From positions 1 through 6,603 of the forward strand of contig JAITNC010000241.1 of assembly GCA_031290675.1 (NCBI GenBank): a stretch of DNA of 6,603 nt, given 5' to 3'. Made by a program: the position numbers and the translations under genes. The notes under the pieces were generated by a model. That model saw only the letters and a list, made by a program, of their open reading frames with translations, did not search any database and was not told where the DNA came from. This DNA comes from Campylobacteraceae bacterium. GTDB taxonomy: Bacteria; Campylobacterota; Campylobacteria; Campylobacterales; Campylobacteraceae. Shown here in pieces: positions 1-6,603 of the stretch; the first letter of the stretch is position 1; each line of letters begins with the position of its first letter.

Positions 1-1049
<1,049 letters not shown>

Positions 1050-1053
1050 CTAT

Positions 1054-2430
1054 TTAGATAAATATCGGAGCTATGATGAAGCCCAATGTTACCGCTATAG
1101 CTATCGCCAACACACCCGGAAATAAGAATGGGTGGTTAAATACATATTTGCCTATTCTCGTACTGCCCGTGTCGTCCATCTGGACAGCCGCCAAAAGCGT
1201 AGGATACGTAGGTAAAACGAACAATGCACTGACAGCCGCAAAAGATGCAACCATAGTGGAAGGTTCAACCAACATCACGCCGCCCGCATTTAGAGCTATA
1301 GCCACAGGCAAGATAGCCTTAGCCGTAGCTGCTTGAGAGTACAAAAGCATACTTGCAAAGAACAGAGCCACAGCCAAAAGCCAAGGATAATCGTAAAGTA
1401 CGTTTCCTGCCAAAGTCGTGATGCCCTCTATATGTCCTTGAACAAATGTCGTGCCAAGCCAAGCAACACCAAGTACGCAGACGCAAGCTGTCATACCTGA
1501 TTTGAATGTAGAAGCGTTCAACACTTGAGCTGTTTCTATTTTGCAGAAAATAGAGATAAGAGTTGCGATGGTAAGCATAAACATTATGATAGCCGCATCA
1601 CGTCCTGCTACAGGGTTTGTTATCCAACCTGTCGCCGGGCTGATAGCGCTCGCATATAAAACAACTGCTATGATGCCTATTAAAAAGAGTAAAACAGATA
1701 GTTTTGCGCCTTTTTTGGCTACAAACTGAGTTTCGCCTCTAAACTTAATCAATCCCTCTTTCAACCTCTCCTGATAAACGATATCTTTACTTAGATCCGT
1801 ATCAAAAAGGTTGCAGATAAACGCCGTAATCATACAAGCTACAAACGTTGTAGGAATACATATAGCCAAGATAGTCAAGTAACCAACACCGTATTGTCCT
1901 AAAGCCATATCGCTGCTTATCCATATAACAGCCGCTGAAACAGGGGAAGCTGTGATGGCTATTTGAGAAGCGACAACTGAAACGCTCAAAGGTACGGAAG
2001 GTTTAACGCCTTGCTCTTTGGCTACCTCTGCGATAACAGGAAGAGCAGAAAATGCTGTGTGTCCCGTACCCGCAAATATAGTTAGAAAATAAGTTACGGT
2101 AGGCCCCAAAAATGTTATGTATTTTGGGTTCTTTCGCAATATTCTCTCCGCCAAATGTACCAAATAGTCAAGTCCGCCTGCGACCTGCATAGCCGCGATA
2201 GCCGCGATGACCGACATGATGATAAGGATAACATCTATAGCTATATAGACTTTACTTCCTGTGATTCCGCCCGGGTCCATACCCAAGAACAAGGACAATA
2301 TTATGAGTCCTATACCGCCCGCATAACCTATGGCTATGCCCCCTAAACGAACACCTATGAAGATAGCTCCGAGTACTACAAGTACTTGTAGCAGTAGAAG
2401 AATCTCCGGACTTAAGAAAGCAGCTAACAT
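1054..2430 (-). CDS. dcuA: Anaerobic C4-dicarboxylate transporter, DcuA type
   Basis: Inner-membrane carrier of the Dcu family, which takes up aspartate, fumarate or malate and typically exchanges them for succinate. The 458-residue protein is almost wholly hydrophobic, with many membrane segments (for example 9-29, 32-50, 63-83, 105-122, 183-205, 245-262, 278-296, 312-330, 349-364 and 435-457). It matches DcuA rather than DcuB in remembered diagnostic stretches: MQVAGGLDYLVH (81-92), LPVIAEVAKEQGVKP (130-144), LGVAWLGTTFV (320-330), LLYSQAATAKA (362-372) and LPTYPTLLAAVQMDDTG (406-422). Its N-terminus is several residues longer than E. coli DcuA (433 residues). The ATG at 2430-2428 is preceded by AAAGGAGA with eight bases of spacing, which supports this start. 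The gene lies 32 bases after aspA with no terminator between, so the two are probably co-transcribed. Substrate preference is inferred from the family and the neighbours. Confidence 0.95.
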   Translation of the reverse strand: MLAAFLSPEILLLLQVLVVLGAIFIGVRLGGIAIGYAGGIGLIILSLFLGMDPGGITGSKVYIAIDVILIIMSVIAAIAAMQVAGGLDYLVHLAERILRKNPKYITFLGPTVTYFLTIFAGTGHTAFSALPVIAEVAKEQGVKPSVPLSVSVVASQIAITASPVSAAVIWISSDMALGQYGVGYLTILAICIPTTFVACMITAFICNLFDTDLSKDIVYQERLKEGLIKFRGETQFVAKKGAKLSVLLFLIGIIAVVLYASAISPATGWITNPVAGRDAAIIMFMLTIATLISIFCKIETAQVLNASTFKSGMTACVCVLGVAWLGTTFVQGHIEGITTLAGNVLYDYPWLLAVALFFASMLLYSQAATAKAILPVAIALNAGGVMLVEPSTMVASFAAVSALFVLPTYPTLLAAVQMDDTGSTRIGKYVFNHPFLFPGVLAIAIAVTLGFIIAPIFI

Positions 2431-2462
2431 TTGCTTTTCTCCTTTATATTTTTACAGTCGTC

Positions 2463-3890
2463 TTACTGTTTATTGTTATGTTTTTCGGATAATCCGAAGT
2501 TGCGTGGCTTAATCATATTTTCAGGTCTTATAATATCGTCAAGCTCATCTTTCGCCAATAATCCACGCTCAAGTACTATATTGTAAACCGAACCGCCGGT
2601 CTCCAAAGCTTCTTTTGCTACTGAAGTTGAGTTCTCATAGCCTATGAAAGGGTTGAGAGCAGTTACAAGTCCGATACTGTTAAGCACCAACTCTTTACAT
2701 CTGTCTTTGTTTGCTGTGATACCATCTACGCAAGTGAAAGCAAGTGTTTCAAAAGCTCTGCACATCATATTTAGTGAGTTGAAAAGATTGTAAGCTATGA
2801 CAGGCTCAAAAACGTTAAGTTGTAGTTGTCCGCCTTCGCAAGCTATCGTGATAGTGATGTCAGAACCTATGACTTGGAAACATACTTGGTTTACAACTTC
2901 AGGTATGACAGGGTTTACTTTGCCCGGCATTATAGAGCTGCCCGGTTGCATAGCAGGAAGATTTATCTCGTTAAATCCTGTTCTAGGGCCTGAGCTCAAA
3001 AGTCTTAAGTCGTTACATATTTTTGACATTTTTGTAGCAACTCTTTTTAGTACGCCGGATATCTGTACGTAAGCTCCCGTATCTTGAGTAGCCTCAACCA
3101 AGTCTGTAGCTGTTACGAACGGTCGTCCTGTAACCTCTTGCAGTTTGCTCTCAACTAACTTTGAGTAGTCAGGGTGAGAGTTGATACCTGTTCCGATAGC
3201 CGTAGCGCCGAGGTTCATCTCTCTTACAAGTTGTCTTGCTTCATTGACTCTCTGGATATCTTCACCTATCATAACTGCGTATGTTCTGAACTCTTGCTCT
3301 AAAGTCATAGGAACAGCGTCTTGGAGCTGTGTTCTACCCATTTTGATAACATCTTTAAATTCATTTGCTTTTTTTGCGAAAGAGTTTTTGATGATAAGCA
3401 TAGAGTCTGTCAATTCGCCGAGTTTCTCATAAAGTGCGATACGAAGTGCTGTAGGATAAGCGTCGTTTGTTGATTGAGAAAGGTTTACATCATTGTTCGG
3501 GTGGAGGTGTTTGTAGTCGCCTTTTTTGTATCCCATTATCTCAAGACCGATGTTGGCGATAACTTCGTTAGCGTTCATATTTGTAGAAGTTCCCGCTCCG
3601 CCTTGTATCATATCTACAACAAATTGCTCGTGATATTTGCCGCTGGCTATCTCATCGCAAGCCTCGCATATAGCGTTCTTTTTTGCTTCTGATAAAAGCT
3701 TAAGTTCATAGTTTGCTAAAGCAGCAGCCTTCTTCACGTGCGCCAATGAGCGTATAAAAACAGGAAAGCCTGAAAGCGCTATGCCCGTTATATAGAAGTT
3801 TTCTTTTGCTCGTGCTGTCTGCACACCATAGTAATGTTCATTGGATATCTCTTTATCCCCGATTAAGTCGTGTTCTATACGGAAAGACAT
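2463..3890 (-). CDS. aspA: Aspartate ammonia-lyase (aspartase)
   Basis: Cytoplasmic enzyme that reversibly deaminates L-aspartate to fumarate and ammonia; a member of the aspartase/fumarase superfamily. The 475 residues match the usual aspartase length (about 468-478). The N-terminal domain has YYGVQTARAKENF (20-32) and GGAGTSTNMNANEV (97-110). The substrate-binding stretch HPNNDVNLSQSTNDAYP spans 130-146, and GRTQLQDAVPMTL is at 185-197. The flexible active-site loop carries the superfamily signature GSSIMPGKVNP (317-327). Ser318 is the expected catalytic base and Lys324 a substrate-binding residue, the same numbers as in Bacillus YM55-1 AspB. Aspartase rather than fumarase is favoured by ITANKDRC (391-398), NPFIGYENS (413-421) and the neighbouring transporter and asparaginase genes. 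The ATG at 3890-3888 has AAGGAG (3903-3898) seven bases upstream. It is the first gene of the leftward cluster, divergent from rpoD. Confidence 0.97.
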   Translation of the reverse strand: MSFRIEHDLIGDKEISNEHYYGVQTARAKENFYITGIALSGFPVFIRSLAHVKKAAALANYELKLLSEAKKNAICEACDEIASGKYHEQFVVDMIQGGAGTSTNMNANEVIANIGLEIMGYKKGDYKHLHPNNDVNLSQSTNDAYPTALRIALYEKLGELTDSMLIIKNSFAKKANEFKDVIKMGRTQLQDAVPMTLEQEFRTYAVMIGEDIQRVNEARQLVREMNLGATAIGTGINSHPDYSKLVESKLQEVTGRPFVTATDLVEATQDTGAYVQISGVLKRVATKMSKICNDLRLLSSGPRTGFNEINLPAMQPGSSIMPGKVNPVIPEVVNQVCFQVIGSDITITIACEGGQLQLNVFEPVIAYNLFNSLNMMCRAFETLAFTCVDGITANKDRCKELVLNSIGLVTALNPFIGYENSTSVAKEALETGGSVYNIVLERGLLAKDELDDIIRPENMIKPRNFGLSEKHNNKQ

Positions 3891-3921
3891 TTTTGAACTC
3901 CTTCATTTTTAAATTTGGTTA

Positions 3922-3950
3922 ATTGTAAAAGCATAAACAGACTTTAAAAC
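3922..3950 (-). promoter_or_regulatory. Candidate aspA promoter
   Basis: On the minus strand, TACAAT (3927-3922) matches five of six bases of the -10 consensus and follows a T-rich stretch (GCTTT). A TTTTAA hexamer at 3950-3945 lies 17 bases upstream as a weak -35. Transcription would start near 3915, leaving a leader of about 25 bases that contains the AAGGAG site. AT-rich DNA gives many such matches, so this is a best guess. Confidence 0.35.
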
Positions 3951-3982
3951 GACTTTTTGGGAGAATTGCACGATAAATATTT

Positions 3983-4016
3983 GCAAAAAAATTTGCCTTA
4001 TGGGTAAATTTTTTGC
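3983..4016. repeat. A/T-tract inverted repeat, possible operator
   Basis: The left arm GCAAAAAAATTTGC (3983-3996) is the near-complement of the right arm GTAAATTTTTTGC (4004-4016), with one extra A on the left and one mismatch, around a seven-base spacer. It lies about 30 bases upstream of the rpoD -10 and about 55 bases upstream of the candidate aspA -10, where a regulator could affect either promoter. The protein that might bind is not identifiable. It has no following T run in either direction typical of a terminator, and the arms are poor in G and C. Confidence 0.45.
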
Positions 4017-4022
4017 GGATAA

Positions 4023-4051
4023 AACGAGTTTTAATAAAATTTGGGTATAAT
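4023..4051 (+). promoter_or_regulatory. rpoD promoter
   Basis: A perfect TATAAT -10 box at 4046-4051 is preceded by TTTGGG and by alternating A/T-rich DNA. There is no good TTGACA-like hexamer 17 bases upstream (AACGAG at 4023-4028). A strong -10 with a weak or absent -35 is typical of sigma-70 promoters in Campylobacterota. Transcription would start near 4058, giving a leader of about 50 bases before the rpoD ATG. Confidence 0.75.
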
Positions 4052-4107
4052 ACTACCCTTCTTTAAGAATTATTATCTATGAAACCCTCGCATAAGGAGC
4101 GCATATA

Positions 4108-5964
4108 ATGTCTACACCAAAAGATGTATTTATCGTTTTAGAAGAACTTTTCAAAAAAAATGAAAAAGGCTATGTTACTTACGATGAACTGATAGAATTT
4201 TTTCCAAAACAGCCGACTTCAAATATCATCAAAAAGATAGACCTCCTCTTAAAAAAATACAAACTGACCTTAGCCACATCAGCAGAAATAGCAAAAATGC
4301 GAAATCTGGAAGAGGCAAAAAAGAGAGAGCAGGAGAGGCAAAAACTTCAAGATGAAGCCTTAGAAGAGGAGTTTGACTTAGCCAACGAAAAAGAGCTTTT
4401 AGAATGGTCAAGGAGCGACAGCCCCGTCAGAATGTACCTGCGAGAGATGGGACAGATATCGCTTTTGACAAAAGATGAAGAGGTAGCTATTAGCAAAAAG
4501 ATAGAGCTTGGCGAAGATATCATCATAGACGCTTTTTGTTCCGTGCCTTACCTTATAGACTTCATACTTGAGTACAAAGAAGCGCTTGTAAACCGCGAAA
4601 GACGTGTAAAAGAGCTGTTTAGAAGCTTTGATGACGATGAGAGCGATGAGGAAGATAGCGCCGAAGAGTTTGAGGAGGGCGAGGGCGAAGAGGGCGAAGT
4701 AAAACGTGTGATGACGCAAAAAGAGATAAAACGCTCCGAAAATGTCATAGAGAGTTTTAAAGCTTTGGAAAAAGCAAAAAAAGAGTGGTTGAAGTTCACC
4801 GCCAAAATACCTAAAGACTTGAACGACGAAGAGTCTTTAGAGCACAACCTCACGATAGCCTACAAAAAAAGAGTTTTGAAAGAAAAGCTTATGGACTTAG
4901 GGCCTACGAGCAAGCTCATCAACGAACTTGTCAGGGCTATAGAGGGCGCATTGAAGGGCGATACGGAGTTTGAGAAAGAGTTGAAAAGACTTGAGTACAA
5001 ACTCTCTTTGTTCAATGACGCACTCAAAGAAAATCACAAAAAAATTCTCACCAAAATCACAGATATGAACAAAGAAGATATCGCTGTCGTGGTTCCGGAA
5101 GCCACTATGGTATCTACTTATATGGAGATAAAAAAGCTATTTCAGACGAAAGAGGCTTCAAAAAAGAGCTTTAGCCTTGAGCCTGAAGTACTCAAAGAGA
5201 TATTGGAGCAGATAAAACGAGGCAAACGAATAACCGACAAAGCCAAAGAGCGTATGGCGAAGTCAAACCTGCGCCTTGTTGTTTCTATAGCCAAACGATA
5301 CACAAACAGAGGCTTGCCGTTTTTGGACTTGATACAAGAGGGAAATATAGGTCTTATGAAAGCGGTGGACAAGTTTGAGTACAAAAAAGGCTTCAAGTTT
5401 TCAACATACGCCACGTGGTGGATAAGACAAGCGATAAGCCGAGCCATAGCCGACCAAGCCAGAACCATACGTATACCTATACATATGATAGAAACGATAA
5501 ACAGAATAAACAAAGTCATCAGAAAATACCTTCAAGAGAGCGGCAAAGAGCCTGATGTGGATACTATTTCAAAAGAGGTGGGACTTAGCGCAGATAAAGT
5601 GCGAAATGTCATCAAAATCACAAAAGAGCCTATCTCTTTGGAAGCCCCTATCGGCAACGAAGACGACGGAAAATTTGGAGATTTCGAGGAAGACAGAAGC
5701 ACACTCTCGCCGATAGAGCATATACTCAAAAACGACCTCAAAGAGCAGATAGACGAGGTTTTGGAGCAGCTCAACGAACGTGAAAAAGCCGTCATCAGAA
5801 TGCGCTTTGGACTTTTGGACGACGAGAGCGACAGAACGCTTGAGGAGATAGGCAAAGAGTTAAATGTTACAAGAGAGCGAGTAAGGCAGATAGAGAGCTC
5901 GGCTATCAAAAAGCTAAAACACCCCAAAGTGGGCAGAAAGCTAAAAAGCTATATTGAAGGCTGA
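4108..5964 (+). CDS. rpoD: RNA polymerase primary sigma factor (sigma-70)
   Basis: Housekeeping sigma factor that directs core RNA polymerase to -10/-35 promoters. The 618 residues show the full primary-sigma layout. Region 1.1 occupies about 1-75 and region 1.2 about 103-135 ([17 protein letters not shown]). A non-conserved region with an acidic Asp/Glu-rich tract follows (174-197). Regions 2.1-2.4 span about 380-460, including [31 protein letters not shown] and the -10-reading helix [20 protein letters not shown] (431-450). Region 3 is about 461-540. Region 4 is about 545-615, with the -35-reading helix-turn-helix at [20 protein letters not shown] (577-596). Region 1.1 separates it from alternative sigma-70 paralogues. 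The ATG has AAGGAG (4094-4099) eight bases upstream and its own TATAAT promoter. It is divergent from aspA, with no functional link apparent. The next ORF starts two bases after its stop. Confidence 0.98.
   Translation: MSTPKDVFIVLEELFKKNEKGYVTYDELIEFFPKQPTSNIIKKIDLLLKKYKLTLATSAEIAKMRNLEEAKKREQERQKLQDEALEEEFDLANEKELLEWSRSDSPVRMYLREMGQISLLTKDEEVAISKKIELGEDIIIDAFCSVPYLIDFILEYKEALVNRERRVKELFRSFDDDESDEEDSAEEFEEGEGEEGEVKRVMTQKEIKRSENVIESFKALEKAKKEWLKFTAKIPKDLNDEESLEHNLTIAYKKRVLKEKLMDLGPTSKLINELVRAIEGALKGDTEFEKELKRLEYKLSLFNDALKENHKKILTKITDMNKEDIAVVVPEATMVSTYMEIKKLFQTKEASKKSFSLEPEVLKEILEQIKRGKRITDKAKERMAKSNLRLVVSIAKRYTNRGLPFLDLIQEGNIGLMKAVDKFEYKKGFKFSTYATWWIRQAISRAIADQARTIRIPIHMIETINRINKVIRKYLQESGKEPDVDTISKEVGLSADKVRNVIKITKEPISLEAPIGNEDDGKFGDFEEDRSTLSPIEHILKNDLKEQIDEVLEQLNEREKAVIRMRFGLLDDESDRTLEEIGKELNVTRERVRQIESSAIKKLKHPKVGRKLKSYIEG
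5956..5960 (+). promoter_or_regulatory. Ribosome binding site inside the rpoD 3' end that sets a TTG start
   Basis: GAAGG overlaps the last sense codons of rpoD and stands six bases before TTG at 5967-5969. No in-frame ATG occurs near the stop; the first is at codon 26, inside the conserved-looking PAS-like core. The TTG with this site is therefore the best start. The arrangement implies translational coupling to rpoD. Confidence 0.6.
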
Positions 5965-5966
5965 TA

Positions 5967-6603
5967 TTGCAATTTTTTGAACAATGGCTTGAGAACGATT
6001 ACAATCCGTTTGTGCTTTTTGATACAAACGGCAAAATCATCATGGCAAACCATGAAGCACAGTTTCTTTTGTCGCAAACGACGAGCCGAGAGATATTTGA
6101 CATGGCAAACATTTATGCCAATGTGACTTTCGGATTTAAAACCACCTTGTTTGATTTCAGGATAGGCGAAGGCGTATTTTACGGCATCACAGTGGGTTAC
6201 GTGGACGACAGCAACATAGGCGTGAAGCTGTACAAAACCCCTATAAAACGATTTGCCGCTTTCAATGAGGGCGGCGAATATGTCAATATCTATTCGCTTT
6301 TAGATTTGTGTATAAGCGTGGCTTCCATCAGCAGAAAGATAAATTTTAAGAAAGATTTTGACCCGACTTTCCCTGAGCTCAAACTGCAAGTGGAAAAGTT
6401 CACGCAGCTAGGGGGCAAGATATATGATAGCCACCAAGACGCCGCACTCATCACCACTAAACTCTCCGTAAAAACGGGCGAATACGTAAAATTTAACAAT
6501 AAAAAATACCCTATTTTTATCTTAAGCATTGAAGGCGGCGAGCGCGAGAGGCGAAAAGAACAAGATATAGACACTCTCGCTCAAAATATCAACTGCGCCG
6601 TTT
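5967..6603 (+). CDS. Unrecognised protein with N-terminal PAS-like segment, 3' end beyond the window
   Basis: An open frame of 212 codons runs from a TTG start to the right edge without a stop. I do not recognise the family. Residues 1-95 resemble a PAS sensory fold: WLENDYNPFVLFDTNGKIIM (7-26), then ANHEAQFLL (27-35), which suits the first two strands and helix, and a later strand-rich part (61-90) ending ITVGYVDDSNIGVKLYK. Residues 105-212 mix predicted helix and strand, with a charged segment GGERERRKEQDID (190-202). No signal peptide or membrane segment is evident, so a cytoplasmic protein is likely. It starts two bases after the rpoD stop, with GAAGG six bases upstream and no terminator between, so it is probably co-transcribed with rpoD. 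It could be the sensor part of a kinase or cyclase, but no catalytic domain is visible. Codon use resembles rpoD, with no sign of transfer. Confidence 0.75.
   Translation, partial: MQFFEQWLENDYNPFVLFDTNGKIIMANHEAQFLLSQTTSREIFDMANIYANVTFGFKTTLFDFRIGEGVFYGITVGYVDDSNIGVKLYKTPIKRFAAFNEGGEYVNIYSLLDLCISVASISRKINFKKDFDPTFPELKLQVEKFTQLGGKIYDSHQDAALITTKLSVKTGEYVKFNNKKYPIFILSIEGGERERRKEQDIDTLAQNINCAV

Larger units (their letters stand above)
3891..4107. promoter_or_regulatory. Divergent intergenic control region between aspA and rpoD
   Basis: This 217-bp, strongly AT-rich segment must hold the start signals for leftward aspA and rightward rpoD. It contains a clear rpoD -10 box, a weaker candidate aspA -10 box, an A/T-tract inverted repeat (3983-4016) and a short perfect palindrome over the rpoD -10 (4043-4058). 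No small ORF, tRNA or known riboswitch could be recognised in it. Confidence 0.7.

Noticed and set aside
4063..4080. Fur-box-like AT-rich stretch in the rpoD leader
   Set aside because: Only a loose match to AT-rich Fur consensus sequences, which is expected by chance in this composition, and there is no iron-related gene nearby.
4104..4109. Second TATAAT word overlapping the rpoD start codon
   Set aside because: It would start transcription inside the coding sequence, and it arises from the ATA-ATG context; the box at 4046-4051 is correctly placed.
4548..4853. Antisense ORF of about 100 codons, very serine-rich
   Set aside because: It is the reverse-strand reading of the GA-rich acidic and lysine-rich rpoD codons, with no ribosome binding site logic or family resemblance. 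Other antisense frames inside aspA, dcuA and rpoD were dropped for the same reason.
6374..6420. KFTQLGGKI in the PAS-like protein as a histidine-kinase ATP-binding N-box
   Set aside because: The resemblance is superficial: the asparagine expected before KFT is absent, no H-box or G-box is visible, and the segment is too close to the N-terminal region. Sequence beyond the window is needed.
6290..6574. Minus-strand ORF of 94 codons near the right end
   Set aside because: It overlaps the plus-strand PAS-like ORF, which has continuous coding potential and a ribosome binding site; the antisense product is low-complexity Ser/Leu-rich.

Overview
The window looks like chromosomal DNA from a Campylobacterota (epsilonproteobacterial) species, probably a free-living anaerobe or microaerophile of the Wolinella/Sulfurospirillum/Sulfurimonas type. 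This rests on three things: an asparaginase that closely resembles, from memory, the Wolinella succinogenes enzyme; AAA- and ATA-rich codon use; and a housekeeping sigma factor with a promoter that has a strong TATAAT but no clear -35 box. Genus and species cannot be fixed from sequence reading alone.

Layout: the left 60% is a leftward (minus-strand) amino-acid catabolism cluster, transcribed in the order aspA (3890-2463), dcuA (2430-1054), then a periplasmic type II asparaginase (962 to beyond the left edge, C-terminus missing). An intrinsic terminator hairpin lies between dcuA and the asparaginase gene. A 217-bp AT-rich divergent intergenic region (3891-4107) separates this cluster from the rightward unit. 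That unit is rpoD (4108-5964), encoding the primary sigma-70 factor, followed with almost no gap by an unrecognised PAS-like ORF. The PAS-like ORF starts at a TTG (5967) and runs off the right edge.

The three leftward genes form a compartmented route from asparagine to fumarate. Exported asparaginase makes aspartate and ammonia in the periplasm. DcuA brings aspartate in, by exchange with an internal C4-dicarboxylate such as succinate. AspA deaminates it to fumarate and ammonia, and fumarate can serve as a respiratory electron acceptor. The rightward unit is unrelated core transcription machinery plus a possible sensory or regulatory protein.

No mobile element, CRISPR array, tRNA, rRNA or defence system is visible. 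The region is mostly ordinary core and metabolic sequence. The parts most worth a second look are the PAS-like gene coupled to rpoD, the terminator inside the asparagine cluster, and the inverted repeats in the divergent control region.
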